Below, piece after piece: positions 35,301 through 43,092 of a stretch of 64,000 nt of DNA. This stretch comes from Clostridium thermarum. Lineage in GTDB: Bacteria; Bacillota; Clostridia; Clostridiales; Clostridiaceae. The notes under the pieces were generated by a model that worked only from the letters and a program-made list of their open reading frames with translations, had not been told where the DNA came from and made no database searches. Numbering within the stretch: the first letter of the stretch is position 1; every line of letters begins with the position of its first letter. The stretch is taken from assembly GCF_006351925.1 (NCBI RefSeq), contig NZ_CP040924.1, positions 614,501-678,500 of the forward strand. Reading direction: 5' to 3'. Both the position numbers and the translations under genes were made by a program.

Positions 35301-38300
35301 GCAGATATCATAGCACCGGACAAAGTAATCGTATTTACTTTATCTTGTATGAAGTTACCACCGTTAATTTTAACTATTACCTCCGAAGTATTAGGGGTAA
35401 TATCTGATTCAGAAGTTAAAATTTCACCATCATTAATAGCGGTAACCATCAGCTTTGCAGAAGTACCGGCTATACCATTGAACTCAGCAGCGGCACAAGT
35501 AACGGTTAATTCAATATCGGAATCATAATCCACAGTCCTGTTTCCTTCTAAAGATAATTCTGCTGTTGTAGCATTAACTCTTTCAACGGCGCCCAATGTA
35601 ACCCCTTGGGGAAGATTAGCTATTGTCCAATTTTCAGCCGTTAAGTTGTCTGCGAATGTTCCGTTTATCAGAGTAACTGTAATGGTACTTCCATCCTCAG
35701 TACCTTCTAAAATGGAGGCTTCCGAAGCTGCAATCAATGCCTGACCTATTGCAAACCAATCTATATTAAAACCGTTCGTTGCTTCTAGCTTAATAGTTTG
35801 TTCGCCGGCCTTAAGGTGGATTACATCACTTTGAATTTCACAATTTGACCAGCCACCAGTTTTTGTGAAGCTCATTGTAGCTATTAACTCATCATCAGAG
35901 TAGAAATTGAAGCCTGGATTATCAACATCAGATGCAAGCCTAACTGAAATCGGATAATCACCTTCTACCGGTACATTAACCTTATATTCCAGAATATCGC
36001 CTGACTCTATATAGCCTACCGTTACATTCGGTGTGTCCAGATTCTCAATTCCTACAGAAGAAGCCTTTAAAAAGTTCTCAGCTTGGATTATTCCCGGTAA
36101 AGTGTGTATTTCATCTATTTTTTCAAAAGTGAAGGAGTCAAGATTAAATTCACCGGTATGAATTAATAGTCTGATTTTCTGTTGGCCTGCCTTCTCAAAT
36201 TTAACTGTGGTTCTTACATCTCTAAACCATCCCCACTGCCAGTTATGCTCATCAGTGCCTGGCATTACAGTTACAGAACCAAGGATATTTGAACCCTGCA
36301 GAATATCTATTGACTTGGCCTTTGAATCAGCGGTTGCGTAATGGAAGGTAACGTTGTATAATCCGGCTTCTTTTACATCAATAATGTAGTCAAGATATGA
36401 ACCCTCATGCATATAACCTACATGACCATTTTCAACCTCAAAATCATATCCGCCAGTCAAGTCTTCAGCCTCTATTTTTCCTGGAACAACCTTAATACCT
36501 ACGATTGGATACCATTTATAAGTGGCAACGTTCTTAGCAGGTATTACATCGCCAAATTGAGTTCCGCCACATAAAGCTACAAACTTCTGAGGTTTATCAG
36601 TCTGGTTTATAACTACCATTACTATAGAACCATCTGTGTTTTGGAAGGCTACGTTAGTAACTGTTGATGAAGAACCATAATTTGTATCTATTCTTACAGC
36701 ACCTGGTCGGATAAACTTAGTGAACTGACCGGAAATATAATATTCAGGAGTGGCCCAATAGTTGTTACGGTCGTTAGCATCTTGTACAAACATTGTTGGG
36801 TCAGGGGTACCTGTCCATTGTTCTGGGGCAATATTGCTATCTAGCATAGTTACCCATGCAGTATAACTTTCAGCATAATTTCTGAAGTATTGGGCTATTC
36901 TGTCCGCACCGCTTGTTCCCCAGACAGACCTTTCAGTAAGGTGCATTTCCTTTTCCGGATATAAGTTATGCATTTGAGTCATTGCAGTTGGTTCGCCGCT
37001 GTAATCGTGGAAGGCAACACCATCTACAGCAGCATAACCTTCTTCGTCTCCAAATATTGGTGCCATATAGCTTACAGCGCCGCTAAAGTTATGGTCAAAG
37101 GCCCAAAGCTTAGGAGCTATGTTATGATACTTAAGAATTTCACTGGCGGCAACTTCCGTCTTTATAGCTATTGCTAACTTAAGTTCCTGTGCAGGTGTCA
37201 TATTACAGCTTGGATAATTAATCTCTAACTCTGGTTCATTTTGAAGGGTAATTGCATATATTGGAATTCCAAGCTTGGCGTATTCTTCCATGAATCTTAC
37301 ATAGTATTTTGCAAGATCATCGATAAAATCATCATTGAGCTTTCCACCCTTTAGAAGCTTTTCGTTATCTGGGTAGCTATTACTGTTTGAAGTAGGGAGC
37401 TTCATCCATCCTGGTGGAGTCCAGGAAGAAGCGAATAATTTAACATCTGGGTTTATAGCTAAAATTTCTTTAATTGTATCTACTATTTTATAATCGATAT
37501 CCTTTTGAATAGAAAATCCCTTGCCTGTAGTATTGTACCAGTCTGGATTACTTGGATCTTCAATTTCGTCATAATAGGTATAGAATTCTTGACCGGTGAA
37601 GTCTGCTGTACCTATAGTTACTCTTAAGATACTCATTCCAGCACCTTCAACTGGGTCCACAAGTTTCTTTAAGAAGTCTGTTCTAGTTTCTTGACTCATC
37701 TTAGCTAAGTTATTAACTGTAGACTCTTCCATTGATGTTCCCATTCCTAAGAAGGTCTGGTAGGTCTTTGAAGTATCAATAAGTATAGTCGTTGCTTCTT
37801 GACCATCCGGTGAAGTTATATCCAAATTAAACTTTCTAGCTAGCTTGTTAGATATTTCCTCTGGAGAATCATACCAGCTCATGCTTTGAGATTGTTCCGA
37901 AGAACTCATCCATACTTGTACATAGTCTTCTTCAATCATGTTTCCTTCTGGGGTATAGATTACCTCTGGTTCTTGTGGGTCCTCCGGTCCTTCTTCATAT
38001 GGCCCAACTTTTTCAAAGCTAATCCAGTTGATATTAAAGTTACCGGCTCCAGCCCTAAATCTTATGGTTTGCTTTCCGGCCTTAAGATTAGCTGTGCCTG
38101 ATACTGAAGTCCAGTTCTGCCAGGCACCGGTGTCAGGAACATCAGCCTTACTTTGAAGTCTCGAACCTGCATAGAGTTCGAGCCCACCTGTTGAGCCGCC
38201 TGGGCTGGAAACTCTAAAGGTAACTTTATATCTAGCTTCTTCTTCAACATCAACATACCAATCAAGCCAGTCTCCTGCATCTGTCCATCCGGCATTTTGC

Positions 38301-40288
38301 CCACCGCCTTCATCACTGCAGTTTTCAAAACTAAATCCGTTTTGATTCCTAGCCTCTTCTACTTCTAATTTTCCAGGGATAGGACTAGCTGGTATATCAG
38401 CTTCCTCAGGCTTTTCAGGCAGCACAGAAGTTTCACCTTTCTTTAGTCCATAACCATAGTTAAACAGTGCTTTTCCTGCTTCATGCTTGAGTGGGATGTC
38501 TTTTGCATACCATGGCCATGTAAATGTTAGTTTTCCGGTAAAGTCATAATCACCCAATAATACGTCGGCTATGCCTTGACCTTCAGTTCCGGGAAGCCAT
38601 GCTGCTATCAGCCCATCAAAGTCTTCTATTTGGTCGGCTATTGTTATAGGTCTTCCGGTTACCAGTACAGCTACTATTGGAAGATCGGGATTTGTTTCTT
38701 TAATATTTTTTAGTGTGGTTAGATCCTCAGAATCAAGCTTTAATGCATCGGTACTTTTGTCACCGTTAGACTCTGCATAAGGGGTTTCACCTATAAATAC
38801 TAAAGCCACATCGTTATCAGCGGAGGCTCTGCCACGTTTATTATAGGTTACCGTTACTCCATCACCAACAGCATCCTTAATGCCCTGTAAAATAGTAGTT
38901 CCGGAAGTTATATTACCTGCACTGCCTTGCCAGCTGATAGTCCAACCACCGCATTGTATCCCAATATCGTCAGCAGACTTCCCAGCTACAAGGATGTTAT
39001 CCATATCCTTTAGCCTTCCCACGATATCGTTATCATTCTTAAGTAAAACCAAGGATTCTCTCACAGCTTGTCTAGCTAATTCTCTGTGTTCTTCTGAACC
39101 AAAGCTGTCTAACAAATCTCTCTGAGCATAGGGGTCTTCAAAAAGTCCCATCTCAAATTTTACCGTTAAAATTCTGGTTACAGCGTCATCAATTCTGGAT
39201 TGAGGAACTCTACCTTCTTTCACTAGGGCTAATAGATCTGTATAGAAACCTTTCCAATTAGTAGGTTCCATAGCCATATCAATACCGGCGTTTATGGCCT
39301 TAGCTATTTTATCCTTTTTGGTGGAAGCCGCGATTTGATCAATTCCATTGTAATCTGATATGACAATTCCGGTGAAGCCTAGTTCTTCTTTTAATACTTT
39401 TGTTATCAACTCAGGATTACCATGTATTTTTTCACCATTCAAACTATTATAAGTAATCATTACAGATCTTACACCAGCATCTATAGCTGCTTTATAAGGT
39501 ATAAGCAACTCATTCTCTAAAGCATTTTTAAAGTCTTCTTCGCTTAGTTTAATATCACCTTGGTTTGTACCGTTTTCAGCTAAGCCCTCTCCTATAAAAT
39601 GCTTTGCTGTAGCTATAACTTTATCTGTTCTCAGAAGACTTTTATCCGGATTATCGCCTTGTAAACCTTGTATATATGCTACGCCCATTTTAGAAACAAG
39701 CTCTGCATTTTCACCAAAGGTTTCATAGGTTCTTCCCCATCTCTCACTGTGTGGAATGCCAAGTGTTGGAGTAAAGGTCCAATGAACACCAGTAGCTCTT
39801 ACTTCCTCAGCAACAGCCTCACCTATTGCTTTAACAAGAGAGGTGTTTCCTGTAGCACCAAGACCTATGTTATGTGGGAAAATTGTTGCTCCCACAACAT
39901 TGTTGTGTCCATGTACTGCGTCTACACCATAGATTATTGGAATACCAAGCCCAGTAGACATGGCTGCAGCCTGATAGGCATCTACCATGTTTGCCCAGCT
40001 CTCTGCAGTGTTAGGAGTAGGTAGGGAACCACCGCCGCTTAGTACGGAGCCTAAGTGATAAGTCTTAACGTCTTCTGGACTTGTGGTTGCTCTTTCGGTC
40101 TGAATCATTTGACCAACCTTTTGTTCTAGGGACATTCTTCCAAGTAAGTCTTCAACTCTTTCAGCTATAGATAGACTTGAGTTTAGGTATTTTGGTGTTT
40201 CCACTGCCGCCAAAGGTTGTACATTGCCTAAAAGCATTGTAGCAGTGAATGTAGTTGCTAAGAATCTGGCCAAGGATTTCTTAAGCAT
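32333..40288 (-). CDS. giant wall-bound GH3 + GH30 enzyme with CBMs and three CWB2 repeats
   Basis: 2651 residues. Signal peptide 1-28; GH3 about 40-615 with nucleophile Asp312 in VISDYNG; CBM6-like about 638-762; GH30 about 788-1261 with acid/base Glu1018 in LQNEPE and nucleophile Glu1119 in LTERSVWG; CBM6-like about 1268-1391 and 1397-1517; two Ig/X2-like domains about 1520-1720; CBM-like about 1726-1848 and 1855-1985; two DUF5011-type domains about 1990-2149; an unrecognised domain about 2170-2352; three CWB2 repeats about 2363-2651. An exo-acting GH3 and a GH30 on one chain suggest stepwise cleavage of a beta-glycan. The substrate is not fixed by sequence (beta-1,6-glucan or galactan, or xylan are options). 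The GH30 is close to the signal-less GH30 encoded divergently at 40738. RBS AAGGGGGAA precedes ATG 40288. Confidence 0.9.
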   Translation of the reverse strand: MLKKSLARFLATTFTATMLLGNVQPLAAVETPKYLNSSLSIAERVEDLLGRMSLEQKVGQMIQTERATTSPEDVKTYHLGSVLSGGGSLPTPNTAESWANMVDAYQAAAMSTGLGIPIIYGVDAVHGHNNVVGATIFPHNIGLGATGNTSLVKAIGEAVAEEVRATGVHWTFTPTLGIPHSERWGRTYETFGENAELVSKMGVAYIQGLQGDNPDKSLLRTDKVIATAKHFIGEGLAENGTNQGDIKLSEEDFKNALENELLIPYKAAIDAGVRSVMITYNSLNGEKIHGNPELITKVLKEELGFTGIVISDYNGIDQIAASTKKDKIAKAINAGIDMAMEPTNWKGFYTDLLALVKEGRVPQSRIDDAVTRILTVKFEMGLFEDPYAQRDLLDSFGSEEHRELARQAVRESLVLLKNDNDIVGRLKDMDNILVAGKSADDIGIQCGGWTISWQGSAGNITSGTTILQGIKDAVGDGVTVTYNKRGRASADNDVALVFIGETPYAESNGDKSTDALKLDSEDLTTLKNIKETNPDLPIVAVLVTGRPITIADQIEDFDGLIAAWLPGTEGQGIADVLLGDYDFTGKLTFTWPWYAKDIPLKHEAGKALFNYGYGLKKGETSVLPEKPEEADIPASPIPGKLEVEEARNQNGFSFENCSDEGGGQNAGWTDAGDWLDWYVDVEEEARYKVTFRVSSPGGSTGGLELYAGSRLQSKADVPDTGAWQNWTSVSGTANLKAGKQTIRFRAGAGNFNINWISFEKVGPYEEGPEDPQEPEVIYTPEGNMIEEDYVQVWMSSSEQSQSMSWYDSPEEISNKLARKFNLDITSPDGQEATTILIDTSKTYQTFLGMGTSMEESTVNNLAKMSQETRTDFLKKLVDPVEGAGMSILRVTIGTADFTGQEFYTYYDEIEDPSNPDWYNTTGKGFSIQKDIDYKIVDTIKEILAINPDVKLFASSWTPPGWMKLPTSNSNSYPDNEKLLKGGKLNDDFIDDLAKYYVRFMEEYAKLGIPIYAITLQNEPELEINYPSCNMTPAQELKLAIAIKTEVAASEILKYHNIAPKLWAFDHNFSGAVSYMAPIFGDEEGYAAVDGVAFHDYSGEPTAMTQMHNLYPEKEMHLTERSVWGTSGADRIAQYFRNYAESYTAWVTMLDSNIAPEQWTGTPDPTMFVQDANDRNNYWATPEYYISGQFTKFIRPGAVRIDTNYGSSSTVTNVAFQNTDGSIVMVVINQTDKPQKFVALCGGTQFGDVIPAKNVATYKWYPIVGIKVVPGKIEAEDLTGGYDFEVENGHVGYMHEGSYLDYIIDVKEAGLYNVTFHYATADSKAKSIDILQGSNILGSVTVMPGTDEHNWQWGWFRDVRTTVKFEKAGQQKIRLLIHTGEFNLDSFTFEKIDEIHTLPGIIQAENFLKASSVGIENLDTPNVTVGYIESGDILEYKVNVPVEGDYPISVRLASDVDNPGFNFYSDDELIATMSFTKTGGWSNCEIQSDVIHLKAGEQTIKLEATNGFNIDWFAIGQALIAASEASILEGTEDGSTITVTLINGTFADNLTAENWTIANLPQGVTLGAVERVNATTAELSLEGNRTVDYDSDIELTVTCAAAEFNGIAGTSAKLMVTAINDGEILTSESDITPNTSEVIVKINGGNFIQDKVNTITLSGAMISAGNVALDSVEYINSTEVKIKLKNWKTYYEDLTLTVNVPVAAYSDSTSGTPLKVDITCVHQGTLPTPITLGDDPVTLTEAIAFRLKGSLVSNVATGNRADYFLKVEEAGDYTLTFAAYNNGGVTNALKLSKGRGINIDGNLITYNMGNFWGSINGFKDTIRLEAGEQTLRFEAVSPEFRLHSVKIEKKAQPIGISSILGEKSVIMADAFFRASNDKGYAIETKNGIKNIGCTVAGSWLDYSIDVSSAGKYKVNLNYGTNVGGAIAVLQTETGRELSRMPLASNGSWDAFVDTTTPMYVTLTAGEQILRVYVDGDGYNYRSLTFEPVVDQGAPVISGKDGAVEIGTEVDLIRALSIVATDDLDGNITSKVVIDDSAVNYAAAGTYDVKVSVTDDSGNTSEVTFKLTVKEDATAPVILGKNAVIAVGSTFNPIRDLGISVTDNKDGDITSKAIITHQVVTDKVAIFVVKVAAVDKAGNSSEKYFVVRVLEEGQVPTDPEEPSDPSGGGTMTLPETASIVNADVAIVITVINCVTNNGKVFVDITNNKIVAKEIFDAIKGTDKTVIFTQSGIEWSFNGRDIAGTTKTIDMTFAMASLSTTTSSNKAAISQKANNEEVLVLSFANNGQLPGKARIKVKLDEAWLDGKDKNNLNLYYYNEVSKAIETVANGLGSDPDGYVHFDITHNSDYIIMDKDLTKLPKPITTVRLGGANRYETSVMVSQAGWTTAENVVLARGDDFADALCAAPFAKQLNAPILLTSTKTLDSSVIAELKRLNPKKVYVIGGIGAISTTVETQVKAMGIVVERIAGNDRYETSLAIANRMTNKGQVFLATGTNFADALSISSYAAAIESPILLTAKVQISADVANFIKTNKSKVYVIGGDGVVSEAVVKSIAGAERISGTDRYATNLAILNKFEADFDFSNIYLTTGSDYPDAICTSALAACGKSPIILVNTKDTAAQNTYIKSIISKVKTVNIIGGEGVISTDTVEKVLK

Positions 40289-40324
40289 ACTTTTAATTCC
40301 CCCTTAATAAAATTTCACCGTGCC

Positions 40325-40338
40325 TGTTAACGTTTACT
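40325..40338. promoter_or_regulatory. cre-like catabolite control site
   Basis: TGTTAACGTTTACT matches the consensus WTGNAANCGNWNNCW core at all but one position on each strand. It lies 37 bases upstream of the giant GH3/GH30 gene, where CcpA binding would repress. Candidate only. Confidence 0.35.
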
Positions 40339-40362
40339 TAGCACATATTTCAAAGGATTCAT
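40327..40362 (-). CDS. possible 11-residue leader peptide upstream of the giant GH3/GH30 gene
   Basis: On the reverse strand GGAGGTG (40366-40372) is followed, at normal spacing, by ATG and ten sense codons (MNPLKYVLSKR), then TAA. It sits in the untranslated leader region of the giant gene and its stop overlaps the cre-like site. It may be chance; the ribosome binding site is the strongest argument. Confidence 0.25.
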   Translation of the reverse strand: MNPLKYVLSKR

Positions 40363-40470
40363 ATACACCTCCATTCAATGGTATTTTGTTAGATTGTAAA
40401 TCATTCCTATTTGTTAGAAATAAAATTATAATTATTTATACAAAGCTATTATATAAACCTTTATATTGGT

Positions 40471-40520
40471 AAAAAAGTACATAAAATTAAGAAAAGGTTG
40501 GAAATTTTATACACTTTTTT
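40471..40520. promoter_or_regulatory. large operator-like dyad between divergent GH30-bearing genes
   Basis: AAAAAAGTACATAAAATT (40471-40488) and the reverse complement of 40503-40520 (AAAAAAGTGTATAAAATT) agree at 16 of 18 positions, with a 14-base spacer. It is central in the 449-base gap between 40288 and 40738. The same half-site recurs at 3703-3735 and 58701-58715. The rest of the gap holds only the cre-like site, the possible leader peptide and a TTTTTCGAAAAGG stretch at 40547-40559. Confidence 0.5.
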
Positions 40521-40737
40521 AGGTTTGGGCAGTATAGAAGCTATTATTTTTCGAAAAGGTTACATTTTTTTAAATTGTATAACTAACATTATCTAAAAAA
40601 ATATATAAAATAGTGATATTTATAGTTGTTAATTTTCATTAGTCATATAAAATAGAGATAAGCTTTACATAGGAAACTTGGAATAAATGTGAGTGGATAG
40701 TCCTTTTTTAGAACTGGTGAAGGAAGGAGAACAATAT

Positions 40738-42162
40738 ATGAATAATAAAATGGCAGAGCTTTGGATAAGTTCAGAAAGGGAACCGGGATCAGGGACTTGG
40801 TTTAATGGGCCTAAGGAAATAGAGTATAAGATGGATAAAATTCCATACACAGAGATCAAACTAGAATACAGTTCAAAAGTCACCACTATTAATATTGATG
40901 TAAATAAGGAATTTCAGACAATGCTTGGCATAGGGACATCTATGGAAGAAACTACGGTATTTAACTTGGCCAGAATGTCTCCTGAAAAAAGAAAGGAGGT
41001 AATTACAAAGCTGTTTGATTCCGTAAAAGGTATCGGTATGAACTTAATTAGAGTGTGTATAGGAACACCGGATTTTACAGCCCGAAAGTTTTACTCCTAT
41101 GACGATATGCCAAAAGGCTCAACTGATCCCGATTTGAAGCATTTTTCAATACAAAAGGATATAGATTTTCATATAATTGATACATTAAAAGAAATACAGG
41201 ATATAAATCCGGAGGTGAAATTCTTTGCATCACCTTGGAGCCCACCGGGTTGGATGAAAGAGGAAAGCAAAGAGTTTGCTTCAACAGATGACAACAATCT
41301 AAACGGAGGAAAACTTAAAGACGAGTATATACCTGCTTTGGCAAAGTATTTTATAAAGTTCCTGGAGGCTTATAAGGAGCAGGGTATAGAAATATATGCT
41401 ATAACGCTGCAGAATGAACCCTTGTTTGAAATATCTTATCCAAGCTGCGGTATGACTCCGGACCAACAGAAGAAACTTTCTATAGCTTTAAAAAAGGAAC
41501 TGGTATTGAAGGGCCTAGACGTTAAGATATGGATATTTGACCATAATTTCGAACAGGGTGTTGAGTTTGCCGCTGGAGTACTCAACAGCGAGGAGGCTTT
41601 TAACGCAGTTGACGGTATTGCCTTCCATGACTATGATGGCGAGCCAATTGAAATGACAAGGACCCATGAGTTATTTCCTTCTAAGGATATAATGCTTACG
41701 GAACGTGCTGTATGGGGAACAATGGGGGCTGATAGAATAGCTCAATACTTTAGAAATTGGGCTATCAGCTATAATGGTTGGGTAACTATGCTTGATAGCA
41801 ATATAGGTCCTCATCAATGGACAGGAACGCCGGGGCCTGCAATGATTTTGCAAAGTGCAGAAGCTACCGGAGTTATAGGTAGTAAAAAGGTATATGATAA
41901 TTATTGGTGCCTTCCTGAATACTACATACTTGGCCAATTTTCTAAGTTTATACAGCGTGGTGCAAAGAGAATAGAGAGTAATTACGGATCACCAGAAACT
42001 CTGACAAATGTAGCTTTTTTAAATCCTGACAATACAATAGTTGTTGTTATAATCAATCAAACTAAGAATAAACAATACTTTAATATAGTATGTGAAGGAG
42101 TTCAAATTTCAGGGAAAGTTCCGGCAAAAGCCGTTGCTACCTACAGGTGGTACAGAATTTAA
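40738..42162 (+). CDS. GH30 glycoside hydrolase without signal peptide
   Basis: 474 residues from ATG 40738 (AAGGAGAA eight bases upstream; an earlier in-frame GTG lacks a site). A complete GH30: barrel start FQTMLGIGTSMEET, FFASPWSPPGWMK, acid/base Glu227 in LQNEPL, nucleophile Glu322 in LTERAVWG, then the C-terminal beta domain ending VATYRWYRI. No signal peptide, so it should act on imported oligosaccharides. It is strongly similar to the GH30 module (about 788-1261) of the divergent giant protein, which suggests one copy was derived from the other. GTSMEET replaces the more usual GGSFTDASA-type motif seen in the lipoprotein GH30 at 43093, marking a separate subgroup. Confidence 0.9.
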   Translation: MNNKMAELWISSEREPGSGTWFNGPKEIEYKMDKIPYTEIKLEYSSKVTTINIDVNKEFQTMLGIGTSMEETTVFNLARMSPEKRKEVITKLFDSVKGIGMNLIRVCIGTPDFTARKFYSYDDMPKGSTDPDLKHFSIQKDIDFHIIDTLKEIQDINPEVKFFASPWSPPGWMKEESKEFASTDDNNLNGGKLKDEYIPALAKYFIKFLEAYKEQGIEIYAITLQNEPLFEISYPSCGMTPDQQKKLSIALKKELVLKGLDVKIWIFDHNFEQGVEFAAGVLNSEEAFNAVDGIAFHDYDGEPIEMTRTHELFPSKDIMLTERAVWGTMGADRIAQYFRNWAISYNGWVTMLDSNIGPHQWTGTPGPAMILQSAEATGVIGSKKVYDNYWCLPEYYILGQFSKFIQRGAKRIESNYGSPETLTNVAFLNPDNTIVVVIINQTKNKQYFNIVCEGVQISGKVPAKAVATYRWYRI

Positions 42163-42195
42163 AGTTAATTAACAAGAATATAATCAGAAATTCAG

Positions 42196-42239
42196 AAGTT
42201 TAGAAAATTATTCAATAGCATATTTTCTAAACTTTTTTA
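42196..42239 (+). terminator. terminator of the cytosolic GH30 gene
   Basis: AAGTTTAGAAAAT (42196-42208) pairs exactly with ATTTTCTAAACTT (42222-42234), followed by TTTTAT. Confidence 0.75.
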
Positions 42240-42419
42240 TTTAACCGTAAAATTACAAACTACAATAGTAGTATTACTGAAAAGTTTATATATTACTGAA
42301 ATGTATAATCTTCATTTTATCTAAAACTATATATAATACCTATATTTATAATTGTAGATTTATATAGAATATATAAAATTTTAATCAGAACAGTAGAAGG
42401 AAATATAGGGGGAAAGCGT

Positions 42420-43073
42420 ATGAGAAGTATAGTCAGTTCAGATTTTCTAAAGGTTCAGGGCACAGGTTTAGTGAATGAAAACGGAAAAGTTGTAGCTTTA
42501 AGAGGGACTAATTTTGGGGGATGGTTGATACAAGAATCTTGGATGTGTCCCGTATACGGTATTGATAGGCAGTGGGCAAATCTGGATAGCATTAATGCCT
42601 TAAAAAGCCGTGGTTTTAGCCATGAGGAAATTTTAGACCTCTATGATACATATCAAGACAACTGGATTACTGAGACCGACTTTGACGAACTAAGTGAAAT
42701 GGGAGTTAATTGTATCCGCATACCCTTTTGGTATAGGAATTTCATGAAGGATTTGTGGGTTAAAATTGCAGAACGATATAAAGACAGTCCTGTAGTTGCA
42801 GGCTACGTTGGGGAATTTAATAACGGACCAAATGAAGAATACGCCATGCAGCAATATAACAAGCTGGGAATAAGCTGGACAACTTGGGCTTATAAAGGAG
42901 CAAAGCAAGAACAAGTAATAACTGGTTCCTTTGGATAGACAAAAAAGAAGTGGCGGATACAACAAACGATTCTTTTGAAGAGATTAAAAGAAAATGGGGA
43001 GAGCAAATAAAAACCAGTAATTTCCACAAAAATATTACTATAGCAGGCTTAATATCAAGGTATACAAAATAAG
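42420..43073 (+). pseudogene. decayed GH5-like glycoside hydrolase
   Basis: The first 172 codons read as pieces of a GH5 enzyme: GTNFGGWLIQESWM, the MGVNCIRIPFWYRNFM strand, then an abrupt jump to DLWVKIAERYKDSPVVAGY, where the acid/base NEP motif should follow, and a second jump to VGEFNNG, which carries the usual nucleophile-type Glu. After KQEQ the frame stops at 42936-42938, but the +1 frame continues with NNWFLWIDKKEVADTTNDSF to a TAA at 43073. Two internal deletions and a frameshift therefore explain the 172-residue frame; an intact relative would be about 350 or more residues. RBS AGGGGGAAAGC precedes ATG 42420. It lies directly upstream of the lipoprotein GH30 gene. Confidence 0.75.
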
Positions 43074-43092
43074 TAAGATGAGGTGTAAGTTA

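Noticed and set aside
42420..42938. 172-residue frame as a complete small GH5 enzyme
   Set aside because: The acid/base region is missing and the C-terminus continues in another frame, so it is treated as a pseudogene.
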